Assembly (NCBI GenBank): GCA_902779745.1
Contig: CACZCT010000022.1
Span: 1-60,956 of the forward strand
Direction: 5' to 3'
Length of the DNA stretch: 60,956 bases
Source: an uncultured Prevotellaceae bacterium
Lineage (GTDB): Bacteria; Bacteroidota; Bacteroidia; Bacteroidales; Bacteroidaceae
In this document: one piece after another, positions 1-8,167 of the stretch
Numbering within the stretch: position 1 is the first letter of the stretch
How the letters are laid out: each line of letters opens with the position of its first letter
Made by a program: the position numbers and the translations under genes
Notes under the pieces: generated by a model
The model's database searches: none
What the model saw: the letters and a program-made list of their open reading frames with translations, nothing else
What the model was told of the DNA's origin: nothing

Positions 1-57
1 GCTTATGCACAAAGCGTCAGCTCAGCCGACAAGGGAGGAGTAAGAATTATAGATTGA
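1..57 (+). CDS. ilvD: Dihydroxy-acid dehydratase, C-terminal end (partial)
   Basis: Only the last 18 codons and a TGA stop lie in the window. The tail contains a VSSADKGG stretch, which resembles the VSSA-type end of IlvD proteins. The stop is followed after 4 bp by the ilvB start, so the two are very likely cotranscribed; ilvD next to ilvB is the usual order in Bacteroidales. IlvD makes the 2-oxo acids for isoleucine and valine from the dihydroxy acids produced by IlvC. The identity rests on a short tail plus context, so it is probable but not certain. Confidence 0.6.
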   Translation, partial: AYAQSVSSADKGGVRIID

Positions 58-61
58 GATT

Positions 62-1765
62 ATGAGAGACAGAATTACAGGATCGAAGGCGCTGATGCGA
101 GCCTTACAGGCAGAGGGGGTTAAGACCATCTTCGGTTACCCCGGTGGCAGTATCATGCCCGTCTATGATGCGCTCTTCGACTATACACGAGGTGAGAAAA
201 AGTGTTTTGACCATATCCTGGTACGTCATGAGCAAGGTGCCACACATGCCGCAGAGGGCTATGCCCGTGTCTCTGGCGAGGTAGGTGTAGCCTTGGTGAC
301 CAGCGGTCCTGGTGTGACGAATACACTGACGGGTATCGCCGATGCCATGCTGGACTCCACGCCTATCGTGGTCATTGCAGGACAGGTGGCTATCAACGCA
401 TTGGGTACCGATGCCTTTCAGGAGGTTGACCTCGTAGGTGTCGCCCAGCCAATCTCCAAATGGAGTTATCAGATACGTCATGCCGAGGATGTCGCCTGGG
501 CAGTGAGCCGTGCTTTCTATATTGCTCGTACAGGCAGACCGGGTCCTGTCGTCCTTGACTTTCCCCGTAATGCACAGGTTGAGGAGATAGACTGGGAACC
601 AGCGAAAGTGGATTTCGTACGCTCCTATGTGGCTTATCCGAAGTTGAACATAGAGGCTGTCCGTGAGGCTGCCGAGCTGATTAATAATGCCAAGAAGCCC
701 CTTGCTTTGGTAGGACAGGGTGTGGAGTTAGGTCATGCACAGGAAGAACTGAAGACTTTCTTGGAGAAGGCTGACATTCCTGCCGGTCGTACGATGCTTG
801 GACTGAGTGCCTTGCCTTCCGACCATCCGTTGAATGTGGGTATGTTGGGAATGCACGGAAACTATGCCGTCAACCTGAAAGAACAGGAGTGTGATGTGCT
901 GATCGCCATCGGTATGCGTTTCAGCGATCGTGTGACGGGTAATACCAAGACATACGCCAAACAGGCGAAGATTATCCATCTGGATATCGACCGCAGTGAG
1001 ATAGATAAGAACGTGAAGTCTGATGTGGCTGTCGTTGCCGACTGTAAGGAGTCACTGCCTGCCATCACGGCTTTGTTGAATAAGAACAGCCACACGGACT
1101 GGCGCGACTCTTTCAAGGAGTTGGATGAGAAGGAGCGGACAAAGGTCATCGAGCCTGCCATCCATCCGACGGAGGGACCGTTGTTGATGGGTGAGGTGGT
1201 GAATACTGTTGCCGAGAAAGTACCGAAGGGTACTGTCCTTGTGACGGATGTTGGCCAGAATCAGCTCTTTGCGACGCGTTACTTCAAGTATCCCGAGAAG
1301 CGCAGTATCTGTACCAGTGGCGGTCTTGGAACGATGGGTTACGGTATGCCTGCCGCCATCGGAGCAACCTTTGCCACTGACCGTATGGTTGTTTGTTTCA
1401 TGGGCGACGGCGGCTTCCAGATGAATATCCAGGAGCTGGGTACCATCATGGAACAGCAGGCTCCCGTGAAGATGATACTCCTGAATAATAACTATCTGGG
1501 TAATGTGCGCCAATGGCAGGATATGTTCTGGATGCGTCGTAAGTCATTTACGAAGATGCTCAATCCCTACTATGAGCAGATAGCGAAAGGTTATGGTATT
1601 GCCTACGAGGCAGTGACCGACCGTGCCAACCTTGCCGCTGCCGTTGAGAAGATGCTGACGACCAAGGGACCGTATATCTTGGAGTGTGCCATCAAGGAGG
1701 ATGACGACGTTCTGCCGATGACTCCTCCGGGAATGAACGTGAACGATATGATGTTGGAGGTATAG
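62..1765 (+). CDS. ilvB: Acetolactate synthase, large (catalytic) subunit
   Basis: This thiamine-diphosphate enzyme condenses two pyruvates to acetolactate, or pyruvate with 2-oxobutyrate, the first common step of valine and isoleucine synthesis. The 567-residue length is normal. The YPGGS motif is at 26-30 and the ThDP-activating glutamate is E57 within HEQ. The ThDP/Mg motif begins at GDG 448-450 and ends near NN 475-477, followed by the GNVRQWQ segment typical of acetolactate synthases. The ATG lies 4 bp after the ilvD stop. The regulatory subunit gene follows but is frameshifted. Confidence 0.96.
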   Translation: MRDRITGSKALMRALQAEGVKTIFGYPGGSIMPVYDALFDYTRGEKKCFDHILVRHEQGATHAAEGYARVSGEVGVALVTSGPGVTNTLTGIADAMLDSTPIVVIAGQVAINALGTDAFQEVDLVGVAQPISKWSYQIRHAEDVAWAVSRAFYIARTGRPGPVVLDFPRNAQVEEIDWEPAKVDFVRSYVAYPKLNIEAVREAAELINNAKKPLALVGQGVELGHAQEELKTFLEKADIPAGRTMLGLSALPSDHPLNVGMLGMHGNYAVNLKEQECDVLIAIGMRFSDRVTGNTKTYAKQAKIIHLDIDRSEIDKNVKSDVAVVADCKESLPAITALLNKNSHTDWRDSFKELDEKERTKVIEPAIHPTEGPLLMGEVVNTVAEKVPKGTVLVTDVGQNQLFATRYFKYPEKRSICTSGGLGTMGYGMPAAIGATFATDRMVVCFMGDGGFQMNIQELGTIMEQQAPVKMILLNNNYLGNVRQWQDMFWMRRKSFTKMLNPYYEQIAKGYGIAYEAVTDRANLAAAVEKMLTTKGPYILECAIKEDDDVLPMTPPGMNVNDMMLEV

Positions 1766-1795
1766 AAGTGAAAAGTGAAGAGTGAAAAAGTGAAT
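1766..1795 (+). repeat. Degenerate 7-bp tandem array at the ilvB/ilvN junction
   Basis: About four copies of an AAAAGTG/AAGAGTG unit follow the ilvB stop. Each unit carries TGA. The array and the following AATTTGCTaCCGCA sequence recur in shorter form before the thioesterase gene. Confidence 0.7.
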
Positions 1796-1810
1796 AATTT
1801 GCTACCGCAC

Positions 1811-2336
1811 ATGGAAGAAAAGAAGAAACTATATACCCTGCTGGTTTACTCAGAGAATGTCGCCGGTATCCTGAACCAGATTACGGCTGTCTTTACGCGT
1901 CGTCAGGTGAATATCGAGAGTCTGAACGTGTCGGCATCGAGTATCGAGGGTGTCCATAAGTATACCATCACAGCCTGGAGTGACGAGGATCAGATTATCA
2001 AGATCACCAAGCAAATAGAGAAGAAAATCGATGTGGTGAAGGCCAATTACTTCACCGACGACCAGTTGTTTATCCGTGAGACAGGACTCTATAAGCTGTC
2101 TACAGACTTGGTGATGCAGAATCCGGAGATCTCACGTACCATTCGCAGGGGTTAATCCTACCTATGTCATCGTGATGAAATACGGTGTCACGGAGGATAT
2201 CATCAACCTCTATCGTGCACTGAATGAGTTTGGTTGTGTACTCCAGTATACCCGTAGCGGACGTATTGCCGTGACCCGTGGTATGCAGGAACAGGTCAGT
2301 GAGTTCCTCGCTGAACGCGAGAAAAGGTTAAAGTGA
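1811..2336 (+). pseudogene. ilvN: Acetolactate synthase small (regulatory) subunit, frameshifted by an internal deletion
   Basis: The N-terminal ACT domain begins MEEKKKLYTLLVYSENVAG and reads normally to about codon 115, where the frame closes at 2155 after EISRTIRRG. The family continues directly in another frame from VNPTYVIVMKYG to a TGA at 2334-2336. Compared with the family pattern (TIRR, then roughly HxARxVE, then VNPT), about seven codons are missing at the junction near 2146-2150, in a length not divisible by three. This is a deletion, not a single-base slip. I chose the ATG at 1811; an upstream GTG at 1775 lies inside a tandem repeat. The small subunit gives feedback control by branched-chain amino acids. 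If the lesion is real, the C-terminal regulatory domain is lost. Confidence 0.85.
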
Positions 2337-2354
2337 AGAGTGAAAAATTTGCTT
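2330..2354 (+). repeat. Second copy of the ilvN leader repeat, before the thioesterase
   Basis: GTGAAGAGTGAAAAA followed by ATTTGCTtCCGCA matches the sequence just upstream of ilvN (1783-1810) apart from a 6-9 bp internal difference. It includes the ilvN stop codon and ends at the thioesterase start, so both translation start regions carry the same leader. Confidence 0.7.
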
Positions 2355-2358
2355 CCGC

Positions 2359-3120
2359 ATGGATAAAGTAGGTTGTTATCCTTTTATGGCAGAACCGTTC
2401 CATTGTGATTTCAACGGACGACTTTTCATGGGACATTTGGGGAACCACATGTTAAATGCCGCTGATTTCCATTCCTCTGCACGTGGCTTCGGTATGAAGT
2501 ACCTCATGTCCATCCAGTGTTCATGGGTCCTTTCCCGTCTTGCTATTGAGATGAAGGAGATGCCACAGCAATACACGAAGTTCAATGTAGAGACGTGGGT
2601 AGAGAGTGCCATGCGCTATTTTACCTCCCGTAACTTCGCTGTTATCGGTGAGGATGGCAAAGCCTACGGCTACGGACGCAGTATCTGGGCGATGATTGAT
2701 ACCGAGAGTCGACAGCCGACGGACATCTATGCCATCGACAACGGAGCCATTGAGAACTGGATCGTGAAGGATAAGGATTGTCCTATCGACAAGGGTGGGA
2801 GAGTGAAGATGAGTGACGATGCCGAACTGGTACGCACTATCGATACCTACTATAATGATGTGGACATCAATGGACATATCAACTCCGTGAAGTATATCGA
2901 GCATGTGCTCGACCTCTGGGATATGGAGTGGTACCGTATCCACCAGATCAAGCGTTTTGAGATAGCCTACGTCGCCGAGGCACATGCCGGCGACCAGTTG
3001 CGTTTCTATATGGAGAAGGAAGAGTCTTCAATTCTTAATTCTCAATTTTCAATTTTCAACATTCGCATCATCCGCAGCGACGGCACGGAATGTTGCCGGA
3101 GTAAGGTTAAATTCCTATAA
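2359..3120 (+). CDS. Acyl-ACP thioesterase (FatA/FatB-like double hot-dog protein)
   Basis: The 253-residue protein hydrolyses acyl-ACP to release fatty acids by family inference. The hot-dog motif DINGHIN at 169-175 holds the Asp-Asn-His set (D169, N171, H173) that is catalytic in plant FatB-type enzymes. The second half continues with SVKYIEHVLD. The start ATG lies 23 bp after the ilvN stop within a repeated leader; M10 is an alternative. Residues about 223-235 (SSILNSQFSIFNI) are encoded by a 7-bp tandem array and look like an insertion near the C-terminus. Placement between ilvN and ilvC is known in Bacteroidales and may reflect branched-chain acyl metabolism, which is inference. Confidence 0.85.
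   Translation: MDKVGCYPFMAEPFHCDFNGRLFMGHLGNHMLNAADFHSSARGFGMKYLMSIQCSWVLSRLAIEMKEMPQQYTKFNVETWVESAMRYFTSRNFAVIGEDGKAYGYGRSIWAMIDTESRQPTDIYAIDNGAIENWIVKDKDCPIDKGGRVKMSDDAELVRTIDTYYNDVDINGHINSVKYIEHVLDLWDMEWYRIHQIKRFEIAYVAEAHAGDQLRFYMEKEESSILNSQFSIFNIRIIRSDGTECCRSKVKFL
3026..3062 (+). repeat. In-frame 7-bp tandem array inside the thioesterase gene
   Basis: Units of TCAATTT type run through the coding sequence without stop codons. The same unit makes the large intergenic array at 28927-28999. Read on the other strand it would be TGA-rich. Confidence 0.7.
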
Positions 3121-3134
3121 ACAATAGAAGATTA

Positions 3135-3166
3135 TTTGGCTGTATGATTACTATTTAGTAAATTTG
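3135..3166 (+). promoter_or_regulatory. Bacteroidota-type promoter for ilvC
   Basis: TTTG at 3135-3138, 20 bp spacer, TAAATTTG at 3159-3166 match the -33/-7 consensus. Transcription would start near 3173, leaving a leader of about 125 nt before ilvC. Confidence 0.7.
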
Positions 3167-3299
3167 CAGCCAATTATTCAAGTTAACCCCTTGTCGCCAT
3201 TTCGAGTAAGTGGAGAGTGGATTAGTAAGACGACGGCTCTCGGGTAGGGCTGGCATAGTTCAAAGGGATAAGTATAACATTTTTAAAACATTTGCAATT

Positions 3300-4349
3300 A
3301 TGGCAGAAATGAATTTTGGTGGCGTGATGGAAACTGTTGTCACCAGCAAGGAGTTCTCTTTGGAGAAAGCACGTGAGGTATTGAAGGATGAGGTGATCGC
3401 TGTGATCGGTTATGGTGTTCAGGGTCCTGGACAGGCTTGTAACCTGCGCGACAACGGCTTTAATGTCATCGTTGGACAGCGTCAGGGTAAGACCTACGAC
3501 AAGGCTGTTGCCGACGGATGGGTTCCCGGTAAGACCCTCTTCTCTATCGAGGAGGCTGCCGAGAAGGGTACTATCCTTTGTATGTTACTTTCCGACGCTG
3601 GTCAGATGCAGCAGTGGCCTACCATCAAGCAATATCTGAAGCCTGGTAAGACCCTTTATTATTCTCATGGTTTCGCCATCAACTGGAGCGATCGCACAGG
3701 TGTTGTTCCTCCAAAGGATGTGGACGTTATCATGGTAGCTCCTAAGGGTTCTGGTACCTCTCTCCGCACCATGTTCTGCGAGGGTCGTGGTCTGAACTGT
3801 TCTTATGCTGTTTATCAGGATGCTTCTGGTAAGGCTAAGGAGAAGACACTGGCTTTCGGTATCGGTATCGGTGCAGGTTATCTGTTTGAGACAACCTTCC
3901 AGCGTGAGGCTACCTCTGACCTCACGGGTGAGCGTGGTTCACTGATGGGTGCTATCCAGGGCTTGCTGTTGGCTCAGTATGAGGTGCTCCGTGAGAATGG
4001 TCATACACCTTCTGAGGCTTTCAACGAGACCGTTGAGGAGCTTACTCAGAGCCTTGGTCCGTTGTTCGGAGCCAAAGGTATGGACTGGATGTATGCTAAC
4101 TGTTCTACTACTGCTCAGCGTGGTGCACTTGACTGGGCTCCCCGTTTCCACGATGCTATCAAGCCTGTTATGGAGTGGTTGTACTATTCTGTAAAGACTG
4201 GTAACGAGGCTCAGATCACCATCGATGCTAACTCTAAGCCCGACTATCGTGCTGGTCTGGAGAAGGAATTGGAGGCTATGCGCAACCAGGAGATGTGGCG
4301 TGCCGGTGAGACTGTCCGCAAACTGCGTCCCGAGAATCAGGAAGACTAA
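3300..4349 (+). CDS. ilvC: Ketol-acid reductoisomerase (NADPH)
   Basis: The enzyme isomerises and reduces acetolactate or acetohydroxybutyrate. The ATG at 3300 gives 349 residues and the family N-terminus MAEMNFGG; an open frame extends upstream but lacks family sequence. The Rossmann motif is in AVIGYGVQGPGQ. The C-terminal knotted domain includes the EREATSDLTGERG-like acidic metal-binding region. Codon use is biased towards a narrow set (GGT, GCT), stronger than in neighbours, suggesting high expression. It has its own promoter with a long leader and a strong hairpin terminator downstream. Confidence 0.96.
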   Translation: MAEMNFGGVMETVVTSKEFSLEKAREVLKDEVIAVIGYGVQGPGQACNLRDNGFNVIVGQRQGKTYDKAVADGWVPGKTLFSIEEAAEKGTILCMLLSDAGQMQQWPTIKQYLKPGKTLYYSHGFAINWSDRTGVVPPKDVDVIMVAPKGSGTSLRTMFCEGRGLNCSYAVYQDASGKAKEKTLAFGIGIGAGYLFETTFQREATSDLTGERGSLMGAIQGLLLAQYEVLRENGHTPSEAFNETVEELTQSLGPLFGAKGMDWMYANCSTTAQRGALDWAPRFHDAIKPVMEWLYYSVKTGNEAQITIDANSKPDYRAGLEKELEAMRNQEMWRAGETVRKLRPENQED

Positions 4350-4371
4350 TTGGAGTCTAAATAATCATGAC

Positions 4372-4401
4372 AAAGTGCCTCTGTAGAAGGGGCACTTTTT
4401 T
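4372..4401. terminator. Hairpin terminator between ilvC and recQ
   Basis: AAAGTGCC at 4372-4379 pairs with GGCACTTT at 4391-4398 and is followed by a T run to 4401. The T run overlaps the recQ stop codon on the minus strand; the A run at the left arm may allow it to serve both convergent genes. Confidence 0.85.
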
Positions 4402-6289
4402 ATGGTATCATCAGGAAACCGTCTTTCTGTATGATGAACTCCTCTTGCAGAAGGTTGGAGAGGGCGCCCTCTACTTCTTTCTGTGGCAGCTGTAGGCGGA
4501 AGAGTTCGGTGAGGTGATGACGCTTCCTGTCTGACAATAAAGAGAGTATCTGTTGCTGGGCTTGTAGGGGGTCTGTCTTGTGGGTTGACAGACAGATGTC
4601 ACATTGTCCGCAGTCCTTCGTGTCTTGCTCGCCAAAGTATTCCAACAACTGACGGCTGCGGCATTTGTCATTGCTCTTCGCATAACGGAGTATGGCATTG
4701 ATGCGCTCCTGGTATTGTGTCTTTCGCTCCTCATAGACGGCAGGAGGCAACAGGATATGTTCGCTGTCCTCACGTCGTTGCATATAACGGATATAGGGAA
4801 CCTGTTTGCGGGGAATGAAATGGATGACATGTTTTTGGGAGAGTTCCTTGAGGATATCATACACCTCATGGGGCTTCATACCGCACTGGTGGGCTATCAT
4901 ACTCTCGTCGATGAAGCCGTAGTCGGCAAAGAGACCTCCGTAGTTACGCAGCAGGGCGACGATGACTTTCTCCTCGTTGGGATTCTCTCCGCGGAGGCGG
5001 TACAGGTCGTCACGGGTCACCAGGAACTTCACCCTTACCTGGTTGTCCTGTTCCTCCGTATATTCAATATAGCCGGCCCGCTGTAATAGCTGTAAGGCGG
5101 CATGAACACGGATGGGGAAGTGGTTGAACTTATGACAGAAGTCGTCGATATTGAACTCACGCGACACGCCATAGCCGTCACCTGTGGCAATCTGGTAATA
5201 ATAGGCAAGATGGTCGTACACCTTGCGGATATAGTCTTTCTCAGGGAAGGTGTCGCTGACACGCTTGATGAGTTTCGATTCGTCGGCATGATTATATAAT
5301 AGGATCGCACGCGCAAACTGTCCGTCACGTCCTGCACGACCAGCCTCTTGGAAGTATGCCTCGATAGAGTCGGGGAGGTCGTAATGGACGACGATGCGTA
5401 CATCCGCCTTGTCGATACCCATACCAAAGGCATTGGTGGCTACCATGATACGCACCCGGTCGTGTTGCCAGTCGCGCTGTCGCTTGTCTTTCTCCGCATG
5501 TTCCAGTCCTGCATGATAGAAGGTGGCTGAGAGTCCTGCTTCTGTCAGATGCTCTGCAATCTCACGGGCATGACGACGACTGCGTACATAAATGATGGCT
5601 GCGCCATTCTCTCTCAATAATTGAATCAGTTCCGTCCGCTTGTCCATCGCATGGAGGACGAGGTAGGCAAGGTTCTTGCGTTCAAAGGACATCCTGTACA
5701 CAGCAAAGCCGTGTCCTGCAGATAATTTCTCACAGATGTCTTTGACGACGTGAGGCGTTGCTGTGGCAGTTAAAGCAAGAACTGGTACATCGGGACAGAT
5801 ACGGCGGATATCGGCGATCTGAAGGTAGGAGGGACGGAAGTCATAGCCCCATTGTGAGATACAGTGTGCCTCGTCAACGGTGATAAAGTTCACCTGCATG
5901 TGGCGTAGCTTCGTCTGGAAGAGTTCGCTACCTAAACGTTCAGGAGATACATAAAGCAGTTTGGTACTGCCGAAGATACAGTTTTCCAGGGTGCGCAGGA
6001 TGTCGTCATGACTCATACCGCTATAGATGGCAGCTGCCATGATACCCCTCTGGCGCAGGTGGTTCACCTGGTCTTTCATCAAGGCGATTAAGGGAGTGAT
6101 GACGATGCAGACACCTTCCATAGCGAGGGCTGGCACTTGGAAGGTCAGTGACTTGCCGCCACCAGTAGGCATCAGTCCTAACGTGTCGTGTCCTGCACCT
6201 ATCGACTCGATGATCTCCCGTTGAATACCCCGGAAGTCATCGTAGCCCCAGTATTTTCTGAGAAGCGATAAGTGAGTTTCCCTTTTCAC
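4400..6289 (-). CDS. recQ: ATP-dependent DNA helicase RecQ
   Basis: A 3'-5' superfamily 2 helicase acting in recombination and fork repair. Walker A PTGGGKS is at 41-47, the DEAH box at 139-142, followed by the aromatic-rich loop CISQWGYDFRPSY. Motif VI is QEAGRAGRDG. The zinc-binding region contains the spaced cysteines C-R-S-R and DCGQCDIC near 540-570. At 629 residues it ends in a winged-helix-like region without an obvious HRDC domain, like the shorter of the RecQ types in Bacteroidales. The start appears to be GTG at 6289, inside the junction repeat; no in-frame ATG occurs before residue 40. It lies 10 bp downstream of recJ. Confidence 0.94.
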   Translation of the reverse strand: MKRETHLSLLRKYWGYDDFRGIQREIIESIGAGHDTLGLMPTGGGKSLTFQVPALAMEGVCIVITPLIALMKDQVNHLRQRGIMAAAIYSGMSHDDILRTLENCIFGSTKLLYVSPERLGSELFQTKLRHMQVNFITVDEAHCISQWGYDFRPSYLQIADIRRICPDVPVLALTATATPHVVKDICEKLSAGHGFAVYRMSFERKNLAYLVLHAMDKRTELIQLLRENGAAIIYVRSRRHAREIAEHLTEAGLSATFYHAGLEHAEKDKRQRDWQHDRVRIMVATNAFGMGIDKADVRIVVHYDLPDSIEAYFQEAGRAGRDGQFARAILLYNHADESKLIKRVSDTFPEKDYIRKVYDHLAYYYQIATGDGYGVSREFNIDDFCHKFNHFPIRVHAALQLLQRAGYIEYTEEQDNQVRVKFLVTRDDLYRLRGENPNEEKVIVALLRNYGGLFADYGFIDESMIAHQCGMKPHEVYDILKELSQKHVIHFIPRKQVPYIRYMQRREDSEHILLPPAVYEERKTQYQERINAILRYAKSNDKCRSRQLLEYFGEQDTKDCGQCDICLSTHKTDPLQAQQQILSLLSDRKRHHLTELFRLQLPQKEVEGALSNLLQEEFIIQKDGFLMIP

Positions 6290-6310
6290 TATTCCCTTTT
6301 CACTCTTCCT
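6279..6310 (-). repeat. 14-bp (2 x 7) tandem repeat at the recJ/recQ junction
   Basis: On the minus strand AGTGAAAAGGGA occurs twice with 14-bp period. The first copy supplies the recJ TGA stop and the second the recQ GTG start. Confidence 0.7.
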
Positions 6311-8027
6311 TTACAGACGGTCGGATGTCCTCTATCTGCAACTGTACCTCGCCTCGTTTATAGGTGTTCTCCTCGATGGTGTATACTATATCAAACGAGT
6401 GTTTCGACTTGATATAGTGGGCCTCGGCACTTTGTCCGAAGGCAATACCGTTCATCACCACCGCTGATTTAGAGTCGACGAGTTCCAGTTTGATATGTTC
6501 TTGGTGTTTTCCTACTACCTTCGAGGTACCGTAGTCATAGACATTACGGGTCAGGAACAGCGGCTTGGGGTTGTTAGGACCATGAGGAGCCAGACGGCGC
6601 AATTCGTTATGCAGCCGCTTGGAGACATCTTTGAAGTCCACCTCCTCGTCGATATCGAGTGTCGGCAGCGTCTGCTCCGGCAGGATATGTCCGTTGACAT
6701 ATTCCTGGAAACGGCGGCGGAATTCTGGGATATTCTCCTGACGGAGGGTCAGTCCGACGGCATAGGTATGTCCGCCGAAGTTCTCCAGAAGGTCACGACA
6801 ACTCTTGATGGCATCATAGATGTCGAAGCCAGCCACCGAACGTGCCGAACCTGAAGCTATACCGTCGATGATTGTCAGTACGACGGTGGGGCGGAAATAC
6901 AGTTCCGTCAGGCGGGAGGCGACGATGCCTACCACGCCTTTCTTCCATCCCTCGTCATAGAGCACGATAGACTGCAGGTGACGCTGACTTTCCAAACGTG
7001 CCACGATCTCGTTCGCCTCCTTCGTCATCTCCTTGTCGACATCCTTGCGCTGCTCGTTATACTCATTGATGCGGTTGGCTTCTGTCAATGCCTTTTGCAG
7101 GTCACGCTCCACTAATAAGTCCACAGCCTCCTTACCGTTCTGCATACGTCCACTGGCATTGATACGCGGTCCAATCTTGAAGACGATGTCACTCATCGTG
7201 AGTTCACGCCCTGTCAGTCCGCAGATTTCAATAATCGCCTTCAGGCCAATCGACGGACTGATATTCAACTGTTTCAGTCCATGGAAGGCAAGGATGCGGT
7301 TCTCGCCCGTCACAGGTACCAGGTCGGCAGCGATGCTGACGGCACAGAGGTCGAGTAGGGGGACGAGTCGTGAAAAGGGGATGCCGTTGTTCTTGGCGAA
7401 CGCTTGCATTAGTTTAAAGCCCACGCCACACCCGCAAAGGTCTTTGAACGGATAAGTGGAGTCCTCCCGTTTGGGATTCAGAATGGCAATAGCCGGAGGC
7501 ATCACCTCGTCAGGGACGTGATGGTCGCAGATGATGAAGTCGATGCCCAGTTCGTTTGCATAGGCAATCTCCTCCGTCGCCTTGATACCGCAGTCAAGTA
7601 CGATAATCAGTTTCACACCTGTTTCCTTCGCATAGTCTATTCCCTTGATGCTGACACCATAGCCCTCTTCCTCGCGGTTGGGGATATAGTAGTCTATGTT
7701 CGAATAGAACTGCTGCAGAAACTTGTACACCAGTGCCACCGCAGTGCACCCGTCGACATCGTAGTCGCCATACACCATGATACGCTCCTTGCGTCCCATT
7801 GCGTCATTCAGACGGTCTACAGCCACATCCATATCATTCATCAGGAACGGGTCGATCAATTCGTTCATCATTGGTCTGAAGAACCTCTTGGCTGCTGACT
7901 CCGTCTTGATGCCGCGCTGGATGAGCAGGTCGGCGACGATTGGACTCATTCCAATCTTCTCCGCGAGCTCTTTAGCCGCTTGTCGTCTTTCGGGTGTAGG
8001 TGGTTCGTAATTCCATTGATAGTGCAT
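6300..8027 (-). CDS. recJ: Single-stranded-DNA exonuclease RecJ
   Basis: A DHH-family 5'-3' exonuclease used in recombination and mismatch repair. Metal-binding motifs are intact: GDYDVDG at 87-93, DCG at 145-147 and DHH at 168-170. The DHHA1-type GGH motif is present in ENFGGHTYAVGL. At 575 residues the length is usual. It is the first gene of a recJ-recQ operon; pairing these two resection activities fits a RecF-pathway unit. The ATG at 8027 is followed directly by family-like sequence. Confidence 0.95.
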   Translation of the reverse strand: MHYQWNYEPPTPERRQAAKELAEKIGMSPIVADLLIQRGIKTESAAKRFFRPMMNELIDPFLMNDMDVAVDRLNDAMGRKERIMVYGDYDVDGCTAVALVYKFLQQFYSNIDYYIPNREEEGYGVSIKGIDYAKETGVKLIIVLDCGIKATEEIAYANELGIDFIICDHHVPDEVMPPAIAILNPKREDSTYPFKDLCGCGVGFKLMQAFAKNNGIPFSRLVPLLDLCAVSIAADLVPVTGENRILAFHGLKQLNISPSIGLKAIIEICGLTGRELTMSDIVFKIGPRINASGRMQNGKEAVDLLVERDLQKALTEANRINEYNEQRKDVDKEMTKEANEIVARLESQRHLQSIVLYDEGWKKGVVGIVASRLTELYFRPTVVLTIIDGIASGSARSVAGFDIYDAIKSCRDLLENFGGHTYAVGLTLRQENIPEFRRRFQEYVNGHILPEQTLPTLDIDEEVDFKDVSKRLHNELRRLAPHGPNNPKPLFLTRNVYDYGTSKVVGKHQEHIKLELVDSKSAVVMNGIAFGQSAEAHYIKSKHSFDIVYTIEENTYKRGEVQLQIEDIRPSVKEE

Positions 8028-8167
8028 TTATAATTTTGTTTTTATTTTTGTCGTCTCAGGGTGCATCAGCCAACGGTAGGTACATAATGCGGTGTAAAGT
8101 TACGAAGAAAAACCAAATAAAGAAAAAATTTTCCTACAAATTTAACAGAAATTGTATCTTCCTCTTC

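Noticed and set aside
1811-2336. Programmed ribosomal frameshift in ilvN
   Set aside because: About seven conserved codons are absent at the junction, so a slip alone could not restore the protein; there is no slippery heptamer.
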